From IMG/VR virus record IMGVR_UViG_3300027782_000066, positions 1 through 64,000 of that record: a DNA stretch of 64,000 nucleotides, one strand, 5' to 3'. Below are positions 38,163 to 46,250 of the stretch, in pieces (position 1 is the first letter of the stretch; each line of letters begins with the position of its first letter). The position numbers were made by a program, and so were the translations under genes. The DNA comes from a virus. Under the pieces are notes generated by a model, which saw only the letters and a program-made list of their open reading frames with translations, had not been told where the DNA came from and did not search any database.

Positions 38163-38803
38163 AACTTATTGTAGAGCACATTGAGGACATTGAGTTTCTC
38201 GTAGAAGAAAAAGATGGAAAAGAGTATACATACATTCAAGGAGTATTCCTGCAGGGGGATATCAAGAACCGTAATGGTCGTGTATATCCTATGCCTATTC
38301 TTCAGCGCGAGGTAACCAACTATAGTACTAACTATATTGACAAATCTCGTGCTCTTGGAGAATTGGGTCACCCTGATGGTCCTACCATTAATCTCGATAG
38401 AGTTTCTCATAAAATTGTAGAACTTTATCAAGATGGTTCTAACTTCATTGGTAAAGCAAAATTGCTTGAAACTCCGATGGGTAATATTGCTAAGAACCTC
38501 CTTCGTGAAGGTGTACAACTAGGAGTTTCTTCTAGGGGTGTTGGTAGTTTGGATTCTAAAGGTGGTTCTAATTATGTTCGTGATGATTTTATGCTCACCA
38601 CTGCTGCAGATATTGTAGCAGATCCTTCTGCTCCAGACGCATTTGTGAATGGAATTATGGAAGGAAAAGAGTGGGTATGGGATAATGGTCTTCTCAAAGA
38701 ATCAGAAATCCAAAAAGTTAAAGAACAGTTAAATAAAGTTTCTAAAGCACAACTTGAGGAGACAATCCTTGAGTCATTTGAAAAATTATTGTTTAACTTA
38801 TAA
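38159..38803 (+). CDS. 21: Prohead core protein protease gp21
   Basis: A 214-residue serine protease (T4: 212) that matures the prohead by cutting scaffold and capsid proteins. The herpesvirus-assemblin-type active site is visible. The histidine is in L-G-E-L-G-H-P-D-G-P-T-I-N-L (about residues 62-75), and the serine is in V-Q-L-G-V-S-S-R-G-V-G (about 119-129). Downstream are D-F-M-L-T-T-A-A-D-I-V-A-D-P-S-A-P-D-A-F-V (about 141-161). It is coupled by an ATGA overlap to the 58-residue gene upstream and followed by a late-type promoter for gp22. Substrate sites are expected at (I/L)-x-E sequences such as the one near the N-terminus of gp23. Confidence 0.95.
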   Translation: MKLIVEHIEDIEFLVEEKDGKEYTYIQGVFLQGDIKNRNGRVYPMPILQREVTNYSTNYIDKSRALGELGHPDGPTINLDRVSHKIVELYQDGSNFIGKAKLLETPMGNIAKNLLREGVQLGVSSRGVGSLDSKGGSNYVRDDFMLTTAADIVADPSAPDAFVNGIMEGKEWVWDNGLLKESEIQKVKEQLNKVSKAQLEETILESFEKLLFNL

Positions 38804-38807
38804 AATT

Positions 38808-38815
38808 AATAAATA
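38808..38815 (+). promoter_or_regulatory. Late promoter variant AATAAATA for gp22
   Basis: One mismatch from the late motif, 38 bases before the gp22 ATG. Confidence 0.5.
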
Positions 38816-38853
38816 AGTATTAGAAAATCAAAGTATCCGTAGGGGTAATTTTA

Positions 38854-40038
38854 ATGTCAAATTCGTTAAACGAGAAATTCAAAGATTTTGTATCAGAAAA
38901 TATTAATGCGGAAACTGTTACAGAAATGAAAAACGCTGTAACTGCTGGCTCTGTTCCCGCAGAAGCTTCACATCTTTCTAAAGCATCTGCTTCAGAAGTT
39001 GCTGTCGCTAATGTAGAACCAATGGCAGCAGGATCTTCTGCTGAGTACAATGGTAAGTTTGAAAACTCTGGCGCTAAAGCAGCCGCCGCTGTTAAGAAGT
39101 CTAAGACTCAAGTTAACGCTGGTGAGGGTGGTCAAGACCCAATGCCTAAACTAGGATCATCATTTCCAGGAGATCGTGGTGGTAAAGGAACCACTCGTGG
39201 TGGTGGTGAATCAATGCCGACTGTTACTAAAGAAGGCAAAGAAGTTGAGAAGGAAGTTGAGAAAGAAGAAGGTCATGAAGATGAAAAACAAGATAAAAAG
39301 TTCATCAAAAAAATGATGAAGAAAGAAGATCTTGATATTAGTGCTGATGTAAATGCTTTGATAAATGGTGAAGATCTTTCAGAAGAATTTAAAGAAAAAG
39401 CAACTACTATTTTTGAAGCTGCTCTTGTTTCCAAACTCAATGAAGAAATTGGAAAAATTGAAGAGCAGTATGTTGCTCAATTGAATGAACAAATTGAAGT
39501 GATTAAGGAAGAAATGGCTGGTAAAGTTGATTCATTCCTTAACTATATTGTAGAACAATGGATTCAAGATAATAAACTTGCGGTTGATCACGGTGTTCGC
39601 ACCGAAATCGCAGAATCGTTTATGTCTTCTCTCAAAGATGTCTTTGTAGAACACTACATTGATATACCAGAAGAGAAGTATGACATGGTTGAGGGTATGA
39701 CTGACAAACTAGATGAGATGGAACAGAAACTCAACGAACAAATTGAAAAAAATATAGATTTAAATTCTGCTCTTGGAGAATTCATCAAGGAGTCAATCGT
39801 TGCTGAAGTATCACAAGGTTTAGCAGATACTCAAAAGGAAAAACTTTCCTCACTTTCTGGGGGTGTAGAGTTTACCACTGAGGAAACCTATCGTGAAAAA
39901 ATTGAAACAATTAAGGAAAATTATTTCCCCAAAGTTCAAATTTCAGAATCTGCTGAAGCATCTGAGCCAGTGATTGAACGGGAAGTTCCTGCTCATATGG
40001 CTGCTTATGTTAATGCAATAGCTCGTTATTCAAAGTGA
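38854..40038 (+). CDS. 22: Prohead core scaffold gp22
   Basis: A 394-residue scaffold (T4: 269) that forms the inner core on which gp23 assembles and is then degraded by gp21. The first 100 residues are Ala/Ser/Gly/Lys-rich and disordered-looking (P-G-D-R-G-G-K-G-T-T-R-G-G-G). They are followed by a charged K-E-V-E-K-E-E-G-H-E-D-E stretch. The helical core from about residue 160 to 330 has heptad-like spacing (L-N-E-E-I-G-K-I-E-E-Q-Y-V-A-Q-L-N-E-Q-I). V-D-S-F-L-N-Y-I-V-E-Q-W-I-Q-D-N-K-L-A-V (about 226-245) is a pattern typical of T4-like scaffolds. It lies between gp21 and gp23 as expected. Confidence 0.9.
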   Translation: MSNSLNEKFKDFVSENINAETVTEMKNAVTAGSVPAEASHLSKASASEVAVANVEPMAAGSSAEYNGKFENSGAKAAAAVKKSKTQVNAGEGGQDPMPKLGSSFPGDRGGKGTTRGGGESMPTVTKEGKEVEKEVEKEEGHEDEKQDKKFIKKMMKKEDLDISADVNALINGEDLSEEFKEKATTIFEAALVSKLNEEIGKIEEQYVAQLNEQIEVIKEEMAGKVDSFLNYIVEQWIQDNKLAVDHGVRTEIAESFMSSLKDVFVEHYIDIPEEKYDMVEGMTDKLDEMEQKLNEQIEKNIDLNSALGEFIKESIVAEVSQGLADTQKEKLSSLSGGVEFTTEETYREKIETIKENYFPKVQISESAEASEPVIEREVPAHMAAYVNAIARYSK

Positions 40039-40047
40039 TCTTTAATT

Positions 40048-40055
40048 TATAAATA
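40048..40055 (+). promoter_or_regulatory. Late promoter motif TATAAATA for gp23
   Basis: Exact late motif, 37 bases before the major capsid ATG, with SD AAAGGAGA in between. Confidence 0.8.
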
Positions 40056-40092
40056 GTTCAAACCTAACAATTCCTAAAGGAGAAAAAAGCAA

Positions 40093-41448
40093 ATGTTCAA
40101 CACCGAGCATCTGCAGGAAAAGTGGGCACCTGTTCTGTCTCACGGCAATTTGCCTGAGATCAAGGATAATTACAAAAAGGCTGTCACTTCAATCCTGCTC
40201 GAAAATCAAGAGAAGTTCCTCCGTGAGGAGAGAATGCTGACCGAAGCTTCACCTACAAATCACGGTCCTATTAATACTGCTACCACTGGTGCAGGTAACA
40301 TCGCAGGTTTTGATCCCGTACTGATCTCATTGATCCGTCGTTCAATGCCTAACCTGATTGCTTATGATATCTGTGGCGTTCAGCCAATGAACGGTCCTAC
40401 AGGTCTTATCTTCGCAATGCGTTCACGTTACGATGGACAAACTGGTACTGAAACCTTCTTCAACGAAGTCAACAGTCAGTTCTCTGGTTCACCATACGTT
40501 ACCGCTTCTGGTTCAACTGGTTCTGCTCCTACTGGCACCAACCCTGCTGTCCTGAATGATTCAGGCACTTATGGTTCTGGTTCAGCAATGAGCAGCACTA
40601 CTGCAGAAGCTCTGGGTGATGCATTTACTAATGCATTTCCTGAGATGGCATTCAGCATCGAGAAGATTGCTGTTACTGCTAAGTCAAGAGCACTGAAAGC
40701 AGAATACACCATTGAACTTGCACAAGACCTCAAGGCTATTCACGGTCTTGATGCTGAAACTGAACTGGCAAACATTCTGTCTGCTGAAATTCTGACAGAA
40801 ATCAACCGTGAAGTTGTTCGTACCGTATTCCGTTCTGCTAAGCCTGGTGCTCAACAGAACGTTGCATCTCAAGGTACTTTCGACCTTGACATTGACTCCA
40901 ACGGTCGTTGGTCAGTTGAGAAGTTCAAGGGTCTTATTTTCCAGATCGAGCGTGAAATGAACGCTATCGCTAAGGAAACTCGTAGAGGCAAGGGCAACAT
41001 GCTCATCTGTTCTTCAGATGTTGCTTCAGCTCTGTCAATGGCAGGTGTTCTTGATTACACCCCTGCTCTTAACAACAACCTCAACGTTGATGACACTGGC
41101 AACACCTTTGTTGGTGTTCTGAATGGTCGCATTAAGGTTTATATTGATCCTTATTCTGCACTTCCTTCAGAAGGCAACACTGCTGCTCAGTTCTTCGTTG
41201 CTGGTTATAAGGGTACTTCCCCTTATGATGCTGGTCTGTTCTACTGCCCATACGTTCCTCTTCAGATGGTTCGTGCAATTGGTCAGGATACATTCCAACC
41301 CAAGATTGGCTTCAAGACCCGTTATGGAATGGTACTTAACCCATTCTCGAAAGGTTCTGCTGCTCTGTCTGATTCAGACCCAATTGCTGGTGGAAACCTC
41401 TCTACCAACGTTTACTATCGTCGCGTAAGAGTTACTAACCTAATGTGA
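40093..41448 (+). CDS. 23: Major capsid protein gp23
   Basis: A 451-residue HK97-fold capsid subunit (T4: 521). The N-terminal 50 residues are helical and charged. M-L-T-E at 48-51 followed by A-S-P-T-N-H-G fits the (I/L)-x-E cleavage rule of gp21, so mature protein probably starts at Ala52. Core motifs of marine T4-like gp23: D-P-V-L-I-S-L-I-R-R-S-M-P-N-L-I-A-Y-D-I-C-G-V-Q-P-M, N-G-P-T-G-L-I-F-A-M-R-S-R-Y, A-E-Y-T-I-E-L-A-Q-D-L-K-A-I-H-G-L-D-A-E, and the end G-T-S-P-Y-D-A-G-L-F-Y-C-P-Y-V-P-L. Codons are visibly more C-ending and Cgt/Ctg-rich than in neighbours, consistent with the highest expression in the virus. It is bounded by a late promoter and a strong terminator. Confidence 0.98.
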   Translation: MFNTEHLQEKWAPVLSHGNLPEIKDNYKKAVTSILLENQEKFLREERMLTEASPTNHGPINTATTGAGNIAGFDPVLISLIRRSMPNLIAYDICGVQPMNGPTGLIFAMRSRYDGQTGTETFFNEVNSQFSGSPYVTASGSTGSAPTGTNPAVLNDSGTYGSGSAMSSTTAEALGDAFTNAFPEMAFSIEKIAVTAKSRALKAEYTIELAQDLKAIHGLDAETELANILSAEILTEINREVVRTVFRSAKPGAQQNVASQGTFDLDIDSNGRWSVEKFKGLIFQIEREMNAIAKETRRGKGNMLICSSDVASALSMAGVLDYTPALNNNLNVDDTGNTFVGVLNGRIKVYIDPYSALPSEGNTAAQFFVAGYKGTSPYDAGLFYCPYVPLQMVRAIGQDTFQPKIGFKTRYGMVLNPFSKGSAALSDSDPIAGGNLSTNVYYRRVRVTNLM

Positions 41449-41471
41449 TTTAATTCACCACAGGTCCTTAA

Positions 41472-41499
41472 AGACCCCTCCTGAGAGGGGTCTTTTTTT
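41472..41499 (+). terminator. Strong intrinsic terminator after gp23
   Basis: A perfect nine-base-pair stem AGACCCCTC (41472-41480) / GAGGGGTCT (41485-41493) with loop CTGA is followed by seven T. It would insulate the highly expressed capsid transcript. Confidence 0.93.
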
Positions 41500-41500
41500 A

Positions 41501-41508
41501 TCTAAATA
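41501..41508 (+). promoter_or_regulatory. Late promoter variant TCTAAATA before gp3
   Basis: Two mismatches from TATAAATA, directly after the gp23 terminator T-tract and 15 bases before ATG 41524. Same TAAATA core as the variant before gp20. Confidence 0.4.
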
Positions 41509-41523
41509 ATTTTATTTAAAATA

Positions 41524-42042
41524 ATGTCTCAATCAACTTGGGTTAAAGAAAGAATTAATAATAGAAATTTTCTTGCGCCTAATGGGTTTAAATTATCATT
41601 AATTAATTTCCCTCAAGTTTCTTTCTATTGCCAATCAGCAAACATTCCTGGAATTTCTATTCCTGAAATCACTATCCCTACACCATTCAGAGATTACCCA
41701 GTTGCTGGTACTGAAACTGAGTATGAAGATCTAAGAGTAAATTTTCTAGTGGATGAAGATATGACTAACTACTGCACCATTCATAAATGGTTGCGTAGAA
41801 CTGGTCTTGCCGAAACTTTTGATGAATATAAAAATCCATTAGAAGGTCAAGGAGTTTTACAAATTTTAAATAGTAATTGGAGAGCAAATATTACTATTGA
41901 ATTTGATGATATATTCCCTGTTTCTATAACTGCTTTAGAGTTTGATGCTACGGATACAAACGTAGAATACCTCACCGCTGCAGCGGTCTTTAAATATAAG
42001 ATATATAGAATTAAGAACAAAGATGGAGATGTTATTTCATAA
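41524..42042 (+). CDS. 3: Tail completion / tube terminator protein gp3-like
   Basis: A 172-residue protein with a tube-type beta fold. It starts W-V-K-E-R-I-N-N-R-N-F-L-A-P-N-G-F-K-L-S-L, then V-S-F-Y-C-Q-S-A-N-I-P-G-I-S-I-P-E-I-T-I-P-T-P-F-R-D-Y-P-V-A-G-T-E-T-E-Y-E-D-L-R-V-N-F-L-V-D-E (about residues 38-83). The same SANIPG and 'T-E-Y-E-D-L' elements occur in tube proteins. T4 gp3, which caps the tail tube and sheath, has about 176 residues and a tube-like fold, and in cyanophages gp3 commonly follows gp23 and precedes uvsY, as here. A second tail tube protein would be the main alternative. The stop overlaps the uvsY ATG. Confidence 0.75.
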   Translation: MSQSTWVKERINNRNFLAPNGFKLSLINFPQVSFYCQSANIPGISIPEITIPTPFRDYPVAGTETEYEDLRVNFLVDEDMTNYCTIHKWLRRTGLAETFDEYKNPLEGQGVLQILNSNWRANITIEFDDIFPVSITALEFDATDTNVEYLTAAAVFKYKIYRIKNKDGDVIS

Positions 42043-42470
42043 TGAATTTTGAAGATATTATGCAAATGTGGGAACAGGATTCGAAAATTGATCCGATAGA
42101 ACTTGATACTGCTTCTATTAATATACCATCACTACACGCTAAGTATTTAAAAATTTTTTCAGATTATCGTTTTAGGAAAAAGCAGGTAACTCTGCAAATG
42201 AAACAACTAGTTCGCAGTAAGTTTGAATATTATACAGGTAAAGCATCTGCACAAGAATATAAAGATAAGCCATTTGATTTAAAAATTCTTAAATCGGATC
42301 TGAATCTTTATATTGAATCTGATGAAGAAGTTAAAAATTTACAATTACGAATAGACCAGTACGAGATCATTATTGATTACCTTGATGGGGTAATTAAAAT
42401 GCTCAACAATAGATCGTATCAGATTAAAAACGCCATCCAATGGAAAACTTATATTGAAGGAATCACTTAA
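42042..42470 (+). CDS. uvsY: Recombination mediator UvsY
   Basis: A 142-residue homologue of T4 UvsY (137), which loads UvsX recombinase on gp32-covered single-stranded DNA. The family start M-N-F-E-D-I-M-Q-M-W-E-Q-D-S-K-I-D is clear, followed by I-P-S-L-H-A-K-Y-L-K-I-F-S-D-Y-R (about residues 28-44). The basic K-K-Q-V-T-L-Q-M-K-Q-L-V-R-S-K-F-E-Y-Y-T-G-K segment (about 46-68) contains the DNA-binding KARL-region equivalent. The C-terminal helices (about 95-142) form the hexamerisation part. It overlaps gp3 upstream and uvsW downstream by one base each, making a coupled recombination unit. Confidence 0.93.
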   Translation: MNFEDIMQMWEQDSKIDPIELDTASINIPSLHAKYLKIFSDYRFRKKQVTLQMKQLVRSKFEYYTGKASAQEYKDKPFDLKILKSDLNLYIESDEEVKNLQLRIDQYEIIIDYLDGVIKMLNNRSYQIKNAIQWKTYIEGIT

Positions 42471-43936
42471 TGTCAGACATTATTATCCGAAAGCGCAACG
42501 AAGTATATCTTGAAATTGAATGTGAAGCGCATATTAAATATGAACTTTCGGAATATTTTACGTTTGAAGTTCCTGATGCAAAATTTATGCCACAATTTAA
42601 AAATAGACTGTGGGATGGAAAAATTCGTTTGTTCAGTCCAGCAGAAGGAAAACTTTACATAGGGTTATTATCACATCTTATGGAATGGGCAGGGGAGTGT
42701 GAATACTCCTGTCTGTTTGAAGAAAATCAATTTTACGGTAAACCTAATGAAACAGATCCATTAATCTCACCAGAAGGTGTCAAAGATTATATGGATTACC
42801 TTACCGATAAAATTAAACCTCGTGACTATCAATACGATGCTGTCTATAGAGCATTAAAAAATTATCGCAGAATTATTATATCACCAACTGGATCTGGTAA
42901 GTCATATATGATTTACTCACTAGTAAGATATTTTACTGCTGCTCATCTCAAAACATTAATTATTGTACCAACTATTTCTTTGGTGTCTCAACTCTTTAAT
43001 GATTTTAAAGATTATGGTTGGGATGCTGAGGGTAATTGTCATCAGGTATTTTCTGGTGAGGCAAAGTTATCTGATATGCCTGTAGTCATAACCACTTGGC
43101 AAAGTGTCTACAAACTTCCTAAAAAATATTTTGACAGTTATACTGCTGTTATTGGAGATGAATGCCACACCTTTAAAGCAAAATCTCTTACTGGCATTAT
43201 GACTAAACTTCACGAAGCAAAATATCGTATTGGATTTACTGGAACTTTAGATGGTACTAAAACACATCGCTTAGTTTTGGAAGGTCTGTTTGGGCTTTCA
43301 AACAAAGTAACCAATACTGCTGAGTTAATGAAGAGAGGTCAACTTGCAGATCTTAAAATTAATATTTTATTACTTCAACACGAATCTTATAAATTTGAAA
43401 GTTATCCTGATGAGATGGATTATATTGTAACACATCAGAAAAGAAATACATTTATTAAAAACTTAGTCAAAGATCTTTCGGGTAACTCTTTAGTTCTTTT
43501 CAACTACGTTGAAAAACACGGTGAACCTTTGTATGACATTATAAATAATGATATAGGATCTGAACGTAAAGTTTTCTTTGTTCACGGTGGAGTTGAAGCC
43601 GAAGAACGAGAACAGATTCGTCAATTAACAGAACAACAAAATAATTGTGTAATCATCGCCAGTTACGGAACATTTTCAACTGGCATTAATATTAAAAATT
43701 TACACAATATTGTTTTCGCTTCTCCGAGTAAATCAAGAATTAGAAACCTACAATCAATTGGTAGGGTATTAAGAAAGGGTGATAATAAATCTCAGGCAGT
43801 ATTATATGACATTGCTGATGATTTTTCTAAAGGAAATTATAGAAATTATACTTTAAACCATCTTAAAGAAAGGATTAAGATTTATAATGAGGAGAGTTTT
43901 AATTATGAAATTATCCCAGTAAATATAAAAAAATGA
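42470..43936 (+). CDS. uvsW: DNA/RNA helicase UvsW
   Basis: A 488-residue superfamily 2 helicase (T4: about 503) that unwinds R-loops and branched DNA and helps switch from origin to recombination-dependent replication. Walker A is I-S-P-T-G-S-G-K-S (about residues 138-146), and the DExH box is G-D-E-C-H (about 230). S-A-T/motif III is replaced by F-T-G-T-L-D-G (about 256). Motif V is S-Y-G-T-F-S-T-G-I-N-I-K (about 400) and motif VI is Q-S-I-G-R-V-L-R-K-G (about 428). The first 100 residues carry the family N-terminal domain with F-M-P-Q-F-K-N-R-L-W-D-G-K-I-R-L. It overlaps the next gene by four bases. Confidence 0.95.
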   Translation: MSDIIIRKRNEVYLEIECEAHIKYELSEYFTFEVPDAKFMPQFKNRLWDGKIRLFSPAEGKLYIGLLSHLMEWAGECEYSCLFEENQFYGKPNETDPLISPEGVKDYMDYLTDKIKPRDYQYDAVYRALKNYRRIIISPTGSGKSYMIYSLVRYFTAAHLKTLIIVPTISLVSQLFNDFKDYGWDAEGNCHQVFSGEAKLSDMPVVITTWQSVYKLPKKYFDSYTAVIGDECHTFKAKSLTGIMTKLHEAKYRIGFTGTLDGTKTHRLVLEGLFGLSNKVTNTAELMKRGQLADLKINILLLQHESYKFESYPDEMDYIVTHQKRNTFIKNLVKDLSGNSLVLFNYVEKHGEPLYDIINNDIGSERKVFFVHGGVEAEEREQIRQLTEQQNNCVIIASYGTFSTGINIKNLHNIVFASPSKSRIRNLQSIGRVLRKGDNKSQAVLYDIADDFSKGNYRNYTLNHLKERIKIYNEESFNYEIIPVNIKK

Positions 43937-44340
43937 ATGAAAATCAATTCTTTGCTTCAGTAAAATTAACGACAGGAGAAGAAGTTCTCGGACTTATTAA
44001 ACTAGAACAAGACGGCATACTTATTGAAAATCCTTTGATCTTAGAAGATATGCATATATTTGATGAAGTATCAGAATCTCTATCATCTAAAGGATTGAAA
44101 CTTTCAAAGTGGATTAAATCTTCTACTGAAAATTTATTTTTTATTAAAGATGATAAAATTATTACTATTAGTGAATTGCAAGAACCAGGATTAACTGGTT
44201 ATAAAAGAGCAGCAATAGATATTGAAAGAGATAATCAAAATTTAAATAATCATATTACAAATAAGAAAAAATATGGTGGACATCATAGTAAAGTAAAAGA
44301 TGCTCGTATTAAATTTGAAAAATTATTTAATGATTATTAA
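43933..44340 (+). CDS. Sm-like small protein, paralogue 1
   Basis: A 135-residue protein. The N-terminal 45 residues (F-A-S-V-K-L-T-T-G-E-E-V-L-G-L-I, then G-I-L-I-E-N-P-L-I-L) have the strand-turn-strand of an Sm/LSm-type fold. They align by eye with genes at 49893, 52632 and 52900. The C-terminal part is longer and basic (Y-K-R-A-A-I-D-I-E-R-D-N-Q-N, K-K-K-Y-G-G-H-H-S-K-V-K-D-A-R). It starts within the last codons of uvsW (ATGA overlap) and is the last gene before the early promoter of gp55. Sm-like proteins bind RNA or form rings; no function is shown for this phage family. Fold by pattern only. Confidence 0.6.
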   Translation: MNENQFFASVKLTTGEEVLGLIKLEQDGILIENPLILEDMHIFDEVSESLSSKGLKLSKWIKSSTENLFFIKDDKIITISELQEPGLTGYKRAAIDIERDNQNLNNHITNKKKYGGHHSKVKDARIKFEKLFNDY

Positions 44341-44398
44341 TTAAAGATACTATTGGGTTTCAACCCTGACAGAGTTATCATACTCGTATTTCAGAGTC

Positions 44399-44428
44399 TT
44401 GTCAAGCCCCCTTAAAATGTGGTATAAT
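44399..44428 (+). promoter_or_regulatory. Early sigma70-type promoter for gp55
   Basis: TTGTCA (44399-44404) and TATAAT (44423-44428) with an 18-base spacer. It lies in the only sizeable gap of this block (44341-44464), which otherwise holds a short GGGTTTCAACCC palindrome without T-tract and nothing else I can interpret. It would drive gp55 and the replication genes that follow. Confidence 0.85.
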
Positions 44429-44464
44429 ATGTACATACAAACACTAAACGAGTAATGAGCGTCA

Positions 44465-44941
44465 ATGAGAATCAAAAAAAAGCCAGAGCATTATGTAGAC
44501 AATAAGGAACTTTTATCTGCTCTATCCCTCTACAAAATTAGAGTTAATAGGGCATTGACAGAGGGGACCGCTCGTCCTATCATACCAAACTACATTGGAG
44601 AATGTTTTTTGAAAATTGCCACTCACCTATCATACCGTCCTAATTTTGTCAACTACCCGTTCAGGGAAGATATGATAAGTGATGGTATTGAAAATTGTGT
44701 TCAATATATTGATAGATTTGATACAGAACGTACAAATCCATTTGCTTATTTTACACAAATTATTTACTTTGCTTTCCTTCGAAGAATTCAGAAAGAAAAA
44801 AAACAACTGGAAATAAAATCAAAAATTCTTGAACGATGTGGATACGATGAAGTATTACATGCAGATGTTAATGAATTAAATTTTTCTTCCGCTGATTATA
44901 ACAGCATCAAACACAACATTGAACAAAGAACTAGAAGATGA
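44465..44941 (+). CDS. 55: Late sigma factor gp55
   Basis: A 158-residue homologue of T4 gp55 (185), a minimal sigma70-family factor that directs host RNA polymerase to TATAAATA late promoters together with the gp45 clamp. Family signs: P-E-H-Y-V-D-N-K-E-L-L (residues 7-17), Y-I-G-E-C-F-L-K-I-A-T-H-L-S-Y-R-P-N-F, and F-R-E-D-M-I-S-D-G-I-E-N-C-V-Q-Y-I-D-R-F-D-T-E-R-T-N-P-F-A-Y-F-T-Q-I-I-Y-F-A-F-L-R-R-I-Q-K-E-K (about 73-118). The latter corresponds to sigma region 2. It has its own early promoter and overlaps the gp47 start, linking late-gene control to replication and recombination expression. Confidence 0.95.
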   Translation: MRIKKKPEHYVDNKELLSALSLYKIRVNRALTEGTARPIIPNYIGECFLKIATHLSYRPNFVNYPFREDMISDGIENCVQYIDRFDTERTNPFAYFTQIIYFAFLRRIQKEKKQLEIKSKILERCGYDEVLHADVNELNFSSADYNSIKHNIEQRTRR

Positions 44942-45984
44942 AAGTTGCTCTGCTTACAGATACACATTATGGGTTTAAGAAAGGTAATCAAGATTTCCAT
45001 GATTACTTTTTAAAATTTTATAATGATGTATTTTTTCCTACTTTAAAAAAAGAAAAAATTAAGCACGTTATTCATATGGGTGACGTGTTTGATATTCGTA
45101 AAAATATTGATTTTTGGAGTTTGAATTGGGCAAAGAAAAATATCTTTAAACCATTAGAAGAGATGGGTATCACTTGTGATCTTCTTGTTGGTAATCACGA
45201 TAGTTTTTATAAGAACACTCTAGAAATTAACTCTCTGGAGTGTTTGCTTTTGGAGTTTGCTAATCTTAAGGTCTTCAGTAAACCTTCAGAAGTTACTGTA
45301 GACAAAACTAAACTGATGTATGTTCCTTGGATTTGTCAAGATAATGAGGAACAAACTCTTAATCTTATTCAAGATACTGAAGCAAAGGTAGTATTGGGTC
45401 ACTTAGAACTCAAAGGTTTCACTGCTAATCCAGGATGGACTTGTGAGCACGGCTATGATGCATCTATCTTTGATAAGTTTGAGTTAGTAATGTCTGGGCA
45501 TTTCCATACTCGCAGTAAGAAAAGTAATGTTCAGTATGTCGGAAATTCATATCAGATGTATTGGAATGACTATAATGATAAGCGTGGGTTTAATATCTTT
45601 GATACTGATACTCAAAAACTTAAGTTTTATGAAAATCCCTATCAGATGTTTCATAAAATATTTTATGATGATATTAAGAATGAGTATTATGATGTTGACT
45701 TTGAGCAATATAGAGATACTTGTATTAAGTTAATTGTAGAAAACAAAACTGATTATACGCAATTTGATCACGTTATTACTAATCTTCAAGATGTCGTAAT
45801 TGATCTTAAAGTAATTGAAGATTTTTCAGTCGAAGGTGAGACAGACGATGATATTGAACTGGAGCATGAAGATACATTGACTATTCTAGAAAAATATATT
45901 GACGAAATGAATACCAGTTTAAATAATGTAAAGATTAAAGAAATTATGAAATCACTTTACGTTGAGGCATTGGAGGTGGTATAA
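44938..45984 (+). CDS. 47: Recombination endonuclease subunit gp47
   Basis: A 348-residue Mre11/SbcD-type calcineurin-like phosphoesterase (T4: 339). Metal motifs in order: D-T-H-Y-G (residues 8-12), H-M-G-D-V-F-D (about 46-52), G-N-H-D-S (about 86-90), V-L-G-H-L-E-L and S-G-H-F-H-T-R (about 183-189). With gp46 it resects DNA ends for recombination-dependent replication and degrades host DNA. It overlaps gp55 by four bases upstream and by one base the DUF3110-like gene that separates it from gp46. That insertion is a departure from T4 but common in cyanophages, as I recall. Confidence 0.95.
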   Translation: MKVALLTDTHYGFKKGNQDFHDYFLKFYNDVFFPTLKKEKIKHVIHMGDVFDIRKNIDFWSLNWAKKNIFKPLEEMGITCDLLVGNHDSFYKNTLEINSLECLLLEFANLKVFSKPSEVTVDKTKLMYVPWICQDNEEQTLNLIQDTEAKVVLGHLELKGFTANPGWTCEHGYDASIFDKFELVMSGHFHTRSKKSNVQYVGNSYQMYWNDYNDKRGFNIFDTDTQKLKFYENPYQMFHKIFYDDIKNEYYDVDFEQYRDTCIKLIVENKTDYTQFDHVITNLQDVVIDLKVIEDFSVEGETDDDIELEHEDTLTILEKYIDEMNTSLNNVKIKEIMKSLYVEALEVV

Positions 45985-46250
45985 TGTATATTCTATGCCT
46001 TGACGGGAAAGAAGATGAAGGTGCTTATGCAATGGCAAATAGTAATGGCGAAAAAACTCTTTTGATTTTTGAAGAAGAGGATGATGCCGACCGATATATT
46101 GGAATGCTTGAAGCAGATGACTTTGCTGCTTTAGTTGCTGTAGAAGTTGACGTTGATTCTATGATTAATATGTGTAAACATACTGGATATGAATTTATGA
46201 TCATATCTCCCAATGAACTTGTAATTCCACCTTCTCATAATAATTTATGA
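45984..46250 (+). CDS. DUF3110-like protein between gp47 and gp46
   Basis: An 88-residue protein with the cyanobacterial DUF3110 pattern: Y-I-L-C-L-D-G-K-E-D-E-G-A-Y-A-M near the N-terminus, then L-L-I-F-E-E-E-D-D-A-D-R-Y-I-G-M-L-E-A-D-D-F (about residues 27-48), V-E-V-D-V-D-S-M-I-N-M-C (about 54-65), and a proline-ended tail F-M-I-I-S-P-N-E-L-V-I-P-P. It is acidic, short, and has no membrane segment. The family is found mainly in cyanobacteria and their phages, so it points to the host. It overlaps gp47 and gp46 by a few bases each, so all three are probably made together. Function unknown; a regulator of the nuclease pair is one idea. Confidence 0.8.
   Translation: MYILCLDGKEDEGAYAMANSNGEKTLLIFEEEDDADRYIGMLEADDFAALVAVEVDVDSMINMCKHTGYEFMIISPNELVIPPSHNNL

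Noticed and set aside
44355-44366. GGGTTTCAACCC palindrome as a terminator of the uvsW unit
   Set aside because: Short stem and no T-tract after it.
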